A stretch of 64,000 nucleotides of DNA, taken from the NCBI RefSeq assembly GCF_013409995.1, contig NZ_JACCBX010000002.1, forward strand, positions 473,827 through 537,826. Reading direction: 5' to 3'. The notes beneath the pieces are model-generated. The model had not been told where the DNA came from and searched no databases. It worked only from the letters and a program-made list of their open reading frames with translations. Below are positions 44,067 through 53,204 of this stretch, piece by piece; within the stretch, counting starts at the first letter, position 1; every line of letters begins with the position of its first letter. A program made the position numbers and the translations under genes. The DNA comes from Neobacillus driksii. Lineage in GTDB: Bacteria > Bacillota > Bacilli > Bacillales > Cytobacillaceae.

Positions 44067-47000
44067 CTACTGCTCAAGCACTTGATAAACTGCCATCATA
44101 TCTCGTTTATTCAACTCACGAATACGATTAAAAATAGGGATATCTGCCAAAGCCTCAGTAACTAGGCTTCCTGACACAACATCACTTACTTTACCAGTAA
44201 GCCATGTTTGTACCTCAATGCCCTCGACAATTTCCTTGCGCCCTTCAGCGTTAATGCCGCTCGCATGACAACTCACACATGGTACCGATAATTTATGTAC
44301 GCCTTCATGGAGGTTATCTTCTGAAATAACCTTTTTCCCATTACAGAAAGGACATGGATGAGCCGCTTTGATCTTATTGATTAAGGTAACAATTTTCTTG
44401 TAGCCGAACGCTTCATAGACATACGATAGTTTTTTGTATTTTCCATTGGTAAAATATTTATCAATAATCGCTTCTCTTGTTTCAGTAATATTGTCAAAAT
44501 CACAGATAGTCACTAGATTTCTACTGCTTATGTTTTCGATATTGCCTTTTATATTGCCCCAAAATGGTAAGGCATTTTGCAACACCACTTCATAGCCAAC
44601 AAAGCTTGCGAGTTCAAGTTCAAACATCTTCAATCTTACCTGTGTTTCCCGGGGCAATAAGGATACATCTTCTGTGAGTACCATATCGCCGCTTACAATA
44701 CTTTTTAGTTTTTCAAGTTCCGGTAAGTTGCCTACAGTTTCGATGACTTGATCAAGTGGCATTTGGATAATCTCTCGAATATCACGATCACCAAAATGAA
44801 GTTTTTTATGGTGGTTTAACACGGTTCCTTTGCAGACCGGACAAGTGATCATCTCTTTTGATTCTTTCATTTGCTCTTTAATAATCGATTTCGAAATGAA
44901 CATATAACGCCCCAGGATCATATTAAAGCCTTCCCATGTTCTCTGTGCCTTACCTGCTTTATCGTAAAATGACTTTTCCCAATACCCATATAAAAAGGTA
45001 TGCTTTTCTGCTTCTGTCATCTCATTGTAGCTTTTACTAATATCTTGACCAAGTTCATTCTTGATCTCATCAAAAAGGAATTGCAATTTTGGATATTGGT
45101 ACCATTTTAATACCTCCATTACATCGGGATATAATAGCCCGTCCCAAAATGGTACGGTTTTGTCTTGTACGACCACATCGAAATTGAACTTTTCAATGAC
45201 ACGCCGGCCTGAGCAGCATGGACAGTGATTGTCTTGCAGATAGAAATCGAAGCTTCGTGTATCTTTATTTGTCTGATGAGACGCCACAATATGATTAATC
45301 AGACCGCCAAGTTCATAGAGAAAACTATATTGACTATACAAATGTCGTTCTAGATCAATGGCGATAACAGGTGCGATTGTTTCAGATTCGTATTCTCCAT
45401 AAATCAAGCGTGCCATTGATGACAAGCTTTTTAAAATGCCGCCTTTATAGATGTTTTCAGCATTTTTAAAATAGGCGATTTGATTTTCTTGTTGATAGCA
45501 AATGCCACTTTGCAACCCAAGCGTTGAAGAAATTTGAATGGGCGTATCGTTATCTTCACGCTTATTATGACAAACATAATCTTCATGACTTAGAACATCT
45601 AAATGTGTGACAGGTTCAATCTGTCTTTTACCAAAATCAACGATATAATCTGAGCTTTCAAGCATATAGGCATTGTGTTCAATCATGATGATGGAGACAG
45701 ACTCGTCTTGAAGAATGACTCTAACACTATCAATAAATTGATTTAAGATATTTTGTGACAACCCTTTTGAAGGTTCGTCAAAAATAAACAGCGTATGAGG
45801 GTTCCTTGTATTAGCAAACAGCTCAGATACTAAATGAACACACTGAAACTCACCCGTTGATAAAGTTTGGGTCTTTCGTTCTAACGTCAAATAACCGAGG
45901 CCAAGTTTAATCAATAAACTCAAACGTTTATGTGCGATGTCTTCATTTGGTAGTTCTTCAATAATATCTTCAATCGAACGCTGAAAAATATCATCAATGT
46001 CATCACTATATTTGGTGAGTTTTCTTTTTATATCAAGAAAAGTAGCGACCGTAGAGCGACTGGTGATTGATTGGTTTCGATCCTGCCCAACGATTACCAG
46101 CTTGTCTTTTGGATAACGCTTCAAAAAATCTTTAGCGATACACTCGTTAACCAGCGTCGATTTACCACTACCAGACTCACCTGTAAACGTAATAAGTCTA
46201 TTTTTAGGAATTTCAATTTCTGCCATTTGAATATTACGGCAGTACAGGTCACGAAATTGATAGTATTCTGTTGGAGGTGCAGGATCTCGTTCCCAAATGA
46301 TTGGTATTGGGCGTGGTGATTCGTCGACAAGTTTACCACCATATTTCCCGCTTCCAGGTCCAAAGAACAATTGCTCGTCCGTTGCGTCGAGTACAGTGTC
46401 TGAATGATCAATGAGCCAAATTTGATTTTTAAAACCTAATTTTCTAATCTGTTCTAAAATTTTCAATAATGTTTGGTGATCGAGACCGACGGAGATTTCA
46501 TCGATAATAATCACCGTATTTTCGCTTGCAGCCATGAATTCTGCCAGGTAAAGACGAGTTAATTCTCCACCCGATAAGGTACCCATAATCCGATTTAAGG
46601 TTAAGTAACCGATATTCATATTGATAATGTTTTGAAGTATATGTAGCTTACCTTCACTGATATGTAATTCTTCTCCTAGAGAATATATAGTTTCAATGCT
46701 TAAGTTGTTTGCATCGGAAATACTATGTGGCTGACCAAATAATTCAAGCTTGTACTGCTCAACTTCCTGGCTATAGCGCCTGCCTTTACACTTTGGACAT
46801 TCAACATTTTTGGTGGTCCCGCGACCTTTACAATCTGGACACCAGCCTAATGCATTATTAAAGGAAAAAACTTCTGGGGAAAGATGATGTTTATCCGCAA
46901 AGCATTCCCTTATCTCTCTAAAGACTCCTGTATGCGTTCCAATGGTCGAACGTGGATTGGATGATATCGATGATTTTCCGAGAAAAAGGACCAACGGCAT

Positions 47001-47231
47001 GTCTTCCATCTTAATTGCACTGAAATTTGTTTCCATGATATTGGAAAAAAGATACTGATATTCAGCCTTTGGTAACAGGGAAACAAGACGCTTCTTGGAT
47101 TCTTCACCGATGGTTTGACAGAATGTGGTTTTACCTGAACCAGACAATCCCGCAATTCCTAGTGATTGGTCTACTGGTATGGAGGCATCTAATTTGTTGA
47201 TATTGTTGGCAATTAATGCATTAATTTTCAA
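44067..47231 (-). CDS. UvrA-like ABC ATPase with unusual C-terminal region
   Basis: A 1054-residue soluble ABC-type ATPase. Half one: Walker A GLSGSGKTT (28-36), zinc pair motifs WCPDCKGRG and CPKCKGRR, signature LSGGELTRL and IIIDEISVGLDH. Half two: Walker A GESGSGKSTL, signature LSTGEFQCV, Walker B FIFDEPSKGLS and the His switch IMIEHN. These are UvrA features, but both cassettes end by about residue 580, and the remaining 470 residues carry isolated CxxC motifs (HCPCCSG, TCPVCKG, PCPFCNG, PCVSCHA) without a Walker site. UvrA proper is near 950 residues with a different order. TTG start after GGAGAGGA. Function is probably DNA-damage or drug related, unproven. Confidence 0.8.
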   Translation of the reverse strand: MKINALIANNINKLDASIPVDQSLGIAGLSGSGKTTFCQTIGEESKKRLVSLLPKAEYQYLFSNIMETNFSAIKMEDMPLVLFLGKSSISSNPRSTIGTHTGVFREIRECFADKHHLSPEVFSFNNALGWCPDCKGRGTTKNVECPKCKGRRYSQEVEQYKLELFGQPHSISDANNLSIETIYSLGEELHISEGKLHILQNIINMNIGYLTLNRIMGTLSGGELTRLYLAEFMAASENTVIIIDEISVGLDHQTLLKILEQIRKLGFKNQIWLIDHSDTVLDATDEQLFFGPGSGKYGGKLVDESPRPIPIIWERDPAPPTEYYQFRDLYCRNIQMAEIEIPKNRLITFTGESGSGKSTLVNECIAKDFLKRYPKDKLVIVGQDRNQSITSRSTVATFLDIKRKLTKYSDDIDDIFQRSIEDIIEELPNEDIAHKRLSLLIKLGLGYLTLERKTQTLSTGEFQCVHLVSELFANTRNPHTLFIFDEPSKGLSQNILNQFIDSVRVILQDESVSIIMIEHNAYMLESSDYIVDFGKRQIEPVTHLDVLSHEDYVCHNKREDNDTPIQISSTLGLQSGICYQQENQIAYFKNAENIYKGGILKSLSSMARLIYGEYESETIAPVIAIDLERHLYSQYSFLYELGGLINHIVASHQTNKDTRSFDFYLQDNHCPCCSGRRVIEKFNFDVVVQDKTVPFWDGLLYPDVMEVLKWYQYPKLQFLFDEIKNELGQDISKSYNEMTEAEKHTFLYGYWEKSFYDKAGKAQRTWEGFNMILGRYMFISKSIIKEQMKESKEMITCPVCKGTVLNHHKKLHFGDRDIREIIQMPLDQVIETVGNLPELEKLKSIVSGDMVLTEDVSLLPRETQVRLKMFELELASFVGYEVVLQNALPFWGNIKGNIENISSRNLVTICDFDNITETREAIIDKYFTNGKYKKLSYVYEAFGYKKIVTLINKIKAAHPCPFCNGKKVISEDNLHEGVHKLSVPCVSCHASGINAEGRKEIVEGIEVQTWLTGKVSDVVSGSLVTEALADIPIFNRIRELNKRDMMAVYQVLEQ

Positions 47232-47332
47232 TGGATATCCTCTCCACTCTCGAATTTCAACATTAATAATAGCACAACTACAAGTTAATACGTTAGTTAT
47301 AGTAAAAACGTTTACAAATTCTCATAATAAAA

Positions 47333-47364
47333 AGCCAAAAGGCATCTGAGTACGCCTTTTGGCT
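47333..47364 (-). terminator. Terminator of the 56-residue membrane protein gene
   Basis: AGCCAAAAGGC (47333-47343) and GCCTTTTGGCT (47354-47364) pair perfectly; on the minus strand TTTTTATTA follows. Confidence 0.88.
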
Positions 47365-47394
47365 GTCATTTTTAACACGGTTTTATTTTTTAAA

Positions 47395-47565
47395 TTAAAC
47401 TGCTTGTTTCATAGATTTTGTAGGATTTACGGAAATGTTTATAAATTGAGATTCTAATTGAGCTAAGTCAGCTTGATCTTTCTCCTTAAGTCGATCAAAA
47501 ATAAAAACGCAAATATAATAAGAACCAATAAAATAACTAATACACATCAACCAAGTTAGAAACAT
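47395..47565 (-). CDS. 56-residue small membrane protein
   Basis: ATG 47565 follows AAAGGGGGAAATGAA. Residues 1-23 form one hydrophobic helix (MFLTWLMCISYFIGSYYIC), then comes a charged, soluble tail (DRLKEKDQADLAQLESQF). It has its own terminator. No family recognised. It lies between the UvrA-like gene and the divergent MerR-like gene. Confidence 0.6.
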   Translation of the reverse strand: MFLTWLMCISYFIGSYYICVFIFDRLKEKDQADLAQLESQFINISVNPTKSMKQAV

Positions 47566-47691
47566 TTCATTTCCCCCTTTGTTATCGTCTTAATGTTATT
47601 TTAAGGGATACCTCCCTTCCACTGATGTGATATACATCACGTTGAATAGAATTTTTTTACACTAAATGTTTCAAATGTTTAACACTCTAAT

Positions 47692-47756
47692 TACAAATCG
47701 GTAACTATCCGTTGGTTCGACAAAAACTTAACGATCACTTGTTATAATGACCTTAT
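47692..47756 (+). promoter_or_regulatory. Promoter with extended conserved upstream box, copy B
   Basis: TTACAAATCGGTAACTATCC then GTTGGTTCGACAAA and GTTATAATGA repeat the arrangement found at 43771-43838. GACAAA to TATAAT has an 18-base spacer. It drives the MerR/RacA-like gene, which may therefore regulate itself and copy A; that is inference. Confidence 0.55.
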
Positions 47757-47809
47757 CTACATATTTTTTGAATGATTCATAAATTCATAGTAATAGAGGA
47801 GGCTTTGTT

Positions 47810-48364
47810 ATGACGGAACTATATTCCCCTAGTCATGTACAAGAATTACTGGGCATTGATAGCAATACATTACGAAAGTATGCCACTCTATTAGAAGGAC
47901 ACGGGTATCCTATTCACCGTAATAGCAGAGGACATCGGGGCTATTTTGAAAAGGATATTAACACGATTCGCAAATTCATAGAATTATGCAGTCAAGAGGG
48001 GATGACGTTGGAACTTTCGGCCCAAGCGATTATGACAGGGATAGCTGTAGCGGATATAACAGTCGAGGTTACAGAAGAAGAACCAGTACAACTTATGCCT
48101 GACCAGATCATGACGAAAAATGGTGATTTGGATGATTTTTTGGAACGGATCGAAAATTTAGAGCGCATCAACATGGATTTACTCACACTCCTAAAGGAGA
48201 AAGCCGTACGGGAAGCATATCTAGAAGATAAGATAAACAAAATCTTAAAGTATGTGGAACGAACGGAGCAGCTATTGGAGGAGCGTAGTAATTTCATGCT
48301 AGAGGAAACTAGAAAACAGATTGCAGCTGCACAGCAAAAGAAATGGTGGCAGTGGTGGAAATAA
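47810..48364 (+). CDS. MerR/RacA-like DNA-binding protein with coiled coil
   Basis: A 184-residue protein. Residues 5-70 are a MerR-type winged helix-turn-helix (YSPSHVQELLGIDSNTLRKY, then RGHRGYFEKDINTIRKF). After a linker there is a coiled coil (about 105-170) and a Trp/Lys-rich end, KKWWQWWK, that could touch membrane. The layout is like RacA and DUF3967 proteins of Bacilli, which bind chromosomal or plasmid DNA and work in segregation or regulation. RBS AGAGGAGG. Confidence 0.72.
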   Translation: MTELYSPSHVQELLGIDSNTLRKYATLLEGHGYPIHRNSRGHRGYFEKDINTIRKFIELCSQEGMTLELSAQAIMTGIAVADITVEVTEEEPVQLMPDQIMTKNGDLDDFLERIENLERINMDLLTLLKEKAVREAYLEDKINKILKYVERTEQLLEERSNFMLEETRKQIAAAQQKKWWQWWK

Positions 48365-48565
48365 AAAAACGTCTTTCTTTTTATGGAATGGGATCCTTTG
48401 AGGTGCTTTTCTTAAAATACGTGCTGAAATGACAGTCGTATTGACATAAAAAACACCTTAGTTGTTTTGCACCAAAATGAGGTTCTATTAGATTTTTGAA
48501 AAAAAAGTCACTCTCTTTTTGTTAAGATGTCTTGTCCTTAATTCGATTAATTAGCAAGAGTAAAA

Positions 48566-48753
48566 TAAGCGGAGAATTTCCGGTTAAATGCTAAATGAAG
48601 TTAGTTTCGGGGTAAATAAGCGGAGGTTTTCCGCTAAATCAAAGAAAAATCTCCCATTTTCGTATTTTTCGAGTCAATAGGCGGAATTTCTCCATCTATT
48701 AAAGCTTTTTTTTATACTAATTACTCATTAAGCGGAATTTCTCCGCCTATTGA
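48566..48753. repeat. Four dispersed palindromic repeats, AAGCGGA...TCCGCTT type
   Basis: Imperfect palindromes start near 48566 (TAAGCGGAGAATTTCC), 48617 (TAAGCGGAGGTTTTCCGC), 48676 (AATAGGCGGAATTTCTCC) and 48728 (TTAAGCGGAATTTCTCCGCC). Each is about 22-26 bases and they are 50-60 bases apart. They fill the 520-base gap between the MerR-like and patatin genes, where no gene is seen. They look like an interspersed repeat family of Bacillus genomes. Confidence 0.8.
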
Positions 48754-48798
48754 TCTGTACAGGTGCTTACCTTAATAATATTTCTTAGAAGGCTAAAA

Positions 48799-48820
48799 GA
48801 CGTATGACTGTTCATACGTC
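48799..48820 (-). terminator. Terminator of the patatin gene
   Basis: GACGTATGA (48799-48807) and TCATACGTC (48812-48820) pair perfectly around a four-base loop; TTTTAG follows on the minus strand. Confidence 0.7.
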
Positions 48821-48885
48821 AATTCGGTGTCTTTTAATAAGAATGCACTAGAAAACGGAACCCTTTATTTTTTTATGGAAGGGCG

Positions 48886-49818
48886 TTATCTAGCCCCCTT
48901 GTCTTCTTTAATCTTTGCAATTCTATTGGCCTTATGTTGTTCAAAATCCCACCCCGATAAAAACTTTTTTGTGGATGAATAGCCTGAATGATAGAGAAAA
49001 TCGATTTCATCCTTATTCAGTTTAAAATCAGTTGCGTTGATGTCCCCTGTTGGAATTTTAATTGTGCGCTCTAGTGTATCTTCGTTCATATGTCGTAAAT
49101 CATGAGCTTGCAGCATCGTTCTAAAAATATTTTTAAAAAGATGCAGCGGTGTTGGTATTACTGGATCTATACTAACTTTGTCTTTTACAAAACGGAAGCC
49201 GAAGGTGGGAAACTGAGGATTTGGCGTATCAAAAATCCAAATTGGAAAGTTACTCAGCAAACCGCCATCTAATATGTAGGATTTGTTACGATCTTTCGAT
49301 TTCCAAATAACCGGACGGAAGAAAAATGGAATCGATGCACTCATCATAACGGCAGTTGAAATTTTCAAATCTGCGGGGGTCATTCCATAGCGCTCTAAAT
49401 CATCCGGCAAAATAAACATTTGTCCATTCGAAACATCAGAAGCGATGATTTTTAACTTCTCGGCTGGAAGATCCGCAAATGTATTAATACCCTTTTTTAA
49501 AAGAAGTGAATCAACCCAGGCTTCCAAATAATCATTTTTATATATACCTAGATTGAACATTAGTTCAAGTAAACTGCCAATAATGGGAATTCGATTCATG
49601 ATCGTCCTGCCTCGAAGCTTAGAAAAATCTAGTTCACTAAGAAGCTTTCTAATCTCAAAGCTTTTATAGCCGGCAGCTAAAAGAGCAGCGATTACGGCTC
49701 CAGCTGAGGTTCCAGCAATTCTTTGCCATTCTACCTTTTCCTCTTCCATTGCTTGAATGGCTCCGACAAAGGCAATTCCCCTTGCCCCACCGCCTTCGAA
49801 AACAGCATCTGCTCTCAA
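48886..49818 (-). CDS. Patatin-like phospholipase
   Basis: A 310-residue lipid acyl hydrolase. GGGARGIAFVGAI is the oxyanion loop, GTSAGAVIAALLAAG holds the catalytic Ser, and the catalytic Asp is in DGGLLSNFPI. Patatins use a Ser-Asp dyad to cleave phospholipids or lipids. The start is TTG 49818 after GAGAGGTG. It resembles YlbK/RssA-type bacterial patatins with cytoplasmic location. Confidence 0.88.
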   Translation of the reverse strand: MRADAVFEGGGARGIAFVGAIQAMEEEKVEWQRIAGTSAGAVIAALLAAGYKSFEIRKLLSELDFSKLRGRTIMNRIPIIGSLLELMFNLGIYKNDYLEAWVDSLLLKKGINTFADLPAEKLKIIASDVSNGQMFILPDDLERYGMTPADLKISTAVMMSASIPFFFRPVIWKSKDRNKSYILDGGLLSNFPIWIFDTPNPQFPTFGFRFVKDKVSIDPVIPTPLHLFKNIFRTMLQAHDLRHMNEDTLERTIKIPTGDINATDFKLNKDEIDFLYHSGYSSTKKFLSGWDFEQHKANRIAKIKEDKGAR

Positions 49819-49879
49819 CTATTTACACCTCTCCCTCTCTGACATAAGTTTAAAATGCTATTTAAGGAGAAAAATATCA

Positions 49880-50314
49880 TTATATATTCGTTAGTTTACC
49901 ATGTACGAGGTTTTTATCTAGTTCACGTACCTGATCATATGAATGTAACAATTGTTCAGGTACCAATGTTCTCCCATACACCCAGGCATTCGTTTCTATT
50001 TCCATCTTAAGCTTTGCGATTTCGTAGTCTTCACCATACTTTAAGGTTCTCAAATCATGTTTGTTTTTCTTAAAATCTAAATAATATCCAATTACATGAT
50101 AAAGTATAACTTTAACAACATTTTCATCTGTATCTTTAATTCTAATTTTATTAATATAACCATTAACTTGAAGGTAATTAAATTTAATCGTGTTTGTTGA
50201 AACGTTATAACTCATGGGTACAGTGAGTTTATTGTTAATTTCATAGTTAAGATCTAATTTGTGCTGCTCTAAAGTTTCTTCAATAATTTTCTCGATATTT
50301 CTGATATAAAGCAT
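49880..50314 (-). CDS. Unknown protein, possible degenerate zinc-protease fold
   Basis: A 144-residue protein. VVKVILYHVIGYYLDF stands where related small metalloprotease-like proteins (ImmA/SprT style) have HExGH, and a later EIETNAWVYGRTLV has the downstream Glu region. Here the catalytic Glu and second His are replaced (HVIGY), so it would be non-catalytic. RBS AAGGGAAGTG. Base composition is more AT-rich than its neighbours. Function unknown. Confidence 0.55.
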   Translation of the reverse strand: MLYIRNIEKIIEETLEQHKLDLNYEINNKLTVPMSYNVSTNTIKFNYLQVNGYINKIRIKDTDENVVKVILYHVIGYYLDFKKNKHDLRTLKYGEDYEIAKLKMEIETNAWVYGRTLVPEQLLHSYDQVRELDKNLVHGKLTNI

Positions 50315-50574
50315 TACGCTGACACTTCCCTTTTAACTGACAATATACGATTTTTATTATTTTTATACTCTTCCATTTTACAAATATAAAGTAAAACTAT
50401 AAAGCTATAATGACAACATTTATTCATCACATCATAAAACAAATCTAGATACCTATATTATCACTGGCCAATTGAGGAAAAATCCCTATGCAAAAAAAAG
50501 AGTCCTGCACCTTGGATGAACATTGATACTCCATAGGCGATGGACATTTATGATGCAATTGATATATTATTTTT

Positions 50575-51027
50575 TTAAAACCATTTAATGTTACCTTTAA
50601 ATATTAATAATAATGAGATGAGTAATAAACACAATCCAGAAATACGGTACCAATCAATCGGTATTCGTTGATTTGTGAAGATGCCAAAATGATCAAGGGT
50701 AACACTAATAATTAACTGTCCAACAATGACTGCTGTGATGGCGGATGCGACGCCAATTTTCGGTACGATAGCTACCATAATTGATACATATGCAACTCCG
50801 AGCGCTCCACCCAGCAGCTGCCACTTCGGAACATTGGTTACATTTAATATGTTCCCTTTACCCGCAAAGATAACGAGTAATAAAAGAATCATCGTTCCGA
50901 TAAAAAACGAAACAAAAGAAGCTTCAATTACTCCAATCTTTTTTCCCAACACACCATTTATCCCGGCTTGTAATCCAATACAAGTACCGCCAATTATGGC
51001 TAATAATAAATAAAAAAACATATACAT
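50575..51027 (-). CDS. DUF606 (YdcZ-like) DMT-superfamily transporter
   Basis: A 150-residue membrane protein with five hydrophobic segments, the DUF606 half-size relative of EamA exporters: GGTCIGLQAGINGVLGKKIG, GGALGVAYVSIMVAIVPKIG, then VTLDHFGIFTNQRIPIDWYRISGLCLLLIS in pieces. Such proteins usually work as pairs or dimers; no second gene is adjacent. ATG 51027 follows AGGTGG. Substrate unknown. Confidence 0.82.
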   Translation of the reverse strand: MYMFFYLLLAIIGGTCIGLQAGINGVLGKKIGVIEASFVSFFIGTMILLLLVIFAGKGNILNVTNVPKWQLLGGALGVAYVSIMVAIVPKIGVASAITAVIVGQLIISVTLDHFGIFTNQRIPIDWYRISGLCLLLISLLLIFKGNIKWF

Positions 51028-51179
51028 GAATGATTCCACCTAACCCCTTAGGTAAGGCCAAAGGGACATTTAATACTAATTAGTATGCTTTTAGCTGACT
51101 GACTAATACATTATCTGAAATCGTGTTTGAATAGGATGTAATTGATACAAAATAAACTAAAAGCGCTTGGGGTGGGCAA

Positions 51180-51743
51180 ATGAATATTACTTTTATATGG
51201 GAATCCATCAGTTTACTTTTGATTAGCACCATACTCCTTAGGATTGCTGGTAAAAAATCAGTTGCCCAAATGTCAAGTCTCGAGGTTGTCATTACCTTGG
51301 CAATCGGAACCACAATGGGACATGCGATTAAAGAAAATAAATTCTGGCAAATAGTAGTGATATTAACTATTTTTGTACTTTATTTAATTTTCGTCCAATT
51401 CCTTCAACTAAAGTTAGACATCCTAGATCGTTATATAACGGGTAATGCAACAATAGTAATCCAAAATGGTAAAATCATCATCGATGGGTTAAAAAAACTA
51501 CGAATGACTACGGATCAACTAGAAATGAAATTGCGGCAAAAAGGCATAGCTTATATTAGTGATGTAAAAACCGCCACAATTGAATCAGATGGCGGTTTAG
51601 GTTATGAACTAATGGAACATACCCAGCCAGTGACGCGTAAAGAGTTAGTAGAAATGATTGGGGAATATCGCAATGAAAATTTACAAACAAGTTCAGAAAA
51701 AAAACTAGGTAATTTATTCAATAAAATACCTAATATTAAATAA
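51180..51743 (+). CDS. DUF421 membrane protein (YetF-like)
   Basis: A 187-residue protein: three membrane segments (ISLLLISTILLRIAGKK; VVITLAIGTTMGHAI; IVVILTIFVLYLIFVQFL), then a cytoplasmic DUF421 domain (VIQNGKIIIDGLKKLRMTTDQLEMKLRQKG in pieces). The family includes YetF, whose relatives help spore germination or phospholipid handling in Bacillus subtilis. RBS GGGGTGGG three bases before the ATG. Confidence 0.85.
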   Translation: MNITFIWESISLLLISTILLRIAGKKSVAQMSSLEVVITLAIGTTMGHAIKENKFWQIVVILTIFVLYLIFVQFLQLKLDILDRYITGNATIVIQNGKIIIDGLKKLRMTTDQLEMKLRQKGIAYISDVKTATIESDGGLGYELMEHTQPVTRKELVEMIGEYRNENLQTSSEKKLGNLFNKIPNIK

Positions 51744-51810
51744 CACCAAAGTGATGTCACATAAACGCACTAACAATCCCCGTTTTTGTATAATCGGGGA
51801 TCGAAGATCA

Positions 51811-53027
51811 TTACTTCTGTGTAAAAAACACTGGAGCATCATCAACATTGTTCAGCCATATCTGTTCTTTATTATTTAAAGCATTCTTTATCCACACATC
51901 CCCTTTAAGTTCCCTGCCCTTTTTGCGTAACCAAGTAATATGAGACCCAACAACCTGAGGATCAACATCCAGTTCATTCTCCTTTGGAAAGGAAATCTGC
52001 TGTTGTTCTTCTGATTTAATATTAATGGAATAGAGTGCAGTAAACATGGTAGGGACAGGTCCTTCGTGCCACTCCTTATTCTCTTTTGCACGTGCTACAA
52101 TCACGTTATCTGGAGAGAACCATTCTAAATCAAGGTCAACGAAGCCCTTAGGAGTATATTCCTTTTGTTGTAATGAACTTGGCATTTCAGCAATTTTCGT
52201 TTTTTTGTTATCAACGAAAAATCTGCCTTCTCCTGAAATATAGGCGAGTTGATTAGCTGAAGCTGACCACTTGATCCAATCTTTGTACCATAGCATTTTT
52301 CCAACCGCTTGAAATTGATCTCCTTGTGAAGATAAGACACATAAGGTATTGCTATCATTGGACCAGGAAGCAGTAGGCATTGCTAAAAAACTAACCCACT
52401 TTCCATCAAAACTCCATTTAAAATAATCAGCAGATATCGCAAACAAATCGGATTCATCAGTTTGAATCGTATAAAAAGGCTTCATTTTCTCTGTATTAAG
52501 ATTGGCATCTACAGGAATTCTAAACAGGGGGACAGGTCCCCATCCCGTAGGAAGTAAATTAGATTGTGAGGAAACAATAAATTCTTTCCCGTTCGGAAAC
52601 CATTCAAAATCACTAACACCTAGGGAAACATTTTCAAATCCATGCGGCCGGCCATTCTTTTCTTTTGTAACATTTAATATACCGCGTGAATTGTAGGCTA
52701 GTTGATTTTTTACCGGCGACCACTTAAAATCGGATGTTTCAATGGTTACATAAGGCTGGAAGCTTTCTTTTTCCTTTGTGTCATAAATGTATAAATTTGA
52801 TTTCTCTCCCTGCTCATCGCCATCAAGATACGCAATAAAACGTCCATCTTATGACCATTTTGGAGAAAGTATATATTGTCCTTTTGTGAGTTGGACTTCT
52901 TGATCTCTTTTTTGATCCAAAGCTGATGGTCACGGATAAATGCTGCCGTTAGTGGAACGTCAGCACTGGCCAACGATGAAAAATGAAAACAGATAAAGAT
53001 GAATAATAATAGTACTCGAAAACACAT
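51811..53027 (-). pseudogene. Secreted beta-propeller (TolB-like) protein, disrupted
   Basis: The gene starts at ATG 53027 with a signal peptide (VLLLFIFICFHFSSLASA). Two lesions interrupt it: a one-base change in a run of six A (52908-52913), and a TAA codon (52849-52851) where the context SPKWS-stop-DGRF calls for Tyr. After that the frame is open to 51811. Repeated blades of the type FKWSPVKNQLAY, FEWFPNGKEFIV, FKWSFDGKWVSF and IKWSASANQLAY show a WD40/TolB-like propeller of about 400 residues. RBS AGGAGGG. Confidence 0.78.
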
Positions 53028-53147
53028 GATCTATCCCTCCTGTTTATAGGATGTCCTGATCATGAGTGAGAATTCTTACTTACAATCAATGCTTCTAGCT
53101 ACCACAATTAGAAAACTGTCGTTGTAAATATAATAATAAGAATGTGG

Positions 53148-53176
53148 TTGAGAGATAATACAATACAAAGTATAAT
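53148..53176 (+). promoter_or_regulatory. Sigma-A promoter of the secreted-protein gene
   Basis: TTGAGA (53148-53153), 17-base spacer, TATAAT (53171-53176), about 30 bases upstream of the TTG start. Confidence 0.7.
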
Positions 53177-53204
53177 GTGCAAAGCATAAGGGGGATTTAC
53201 CCAT

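Noticed and set aside
47303..47316. cre-like sequence upstream of the UvrA-like gene
   Set aside because: It lacks the terminal CA and there is no metabolic context for catabolite control.
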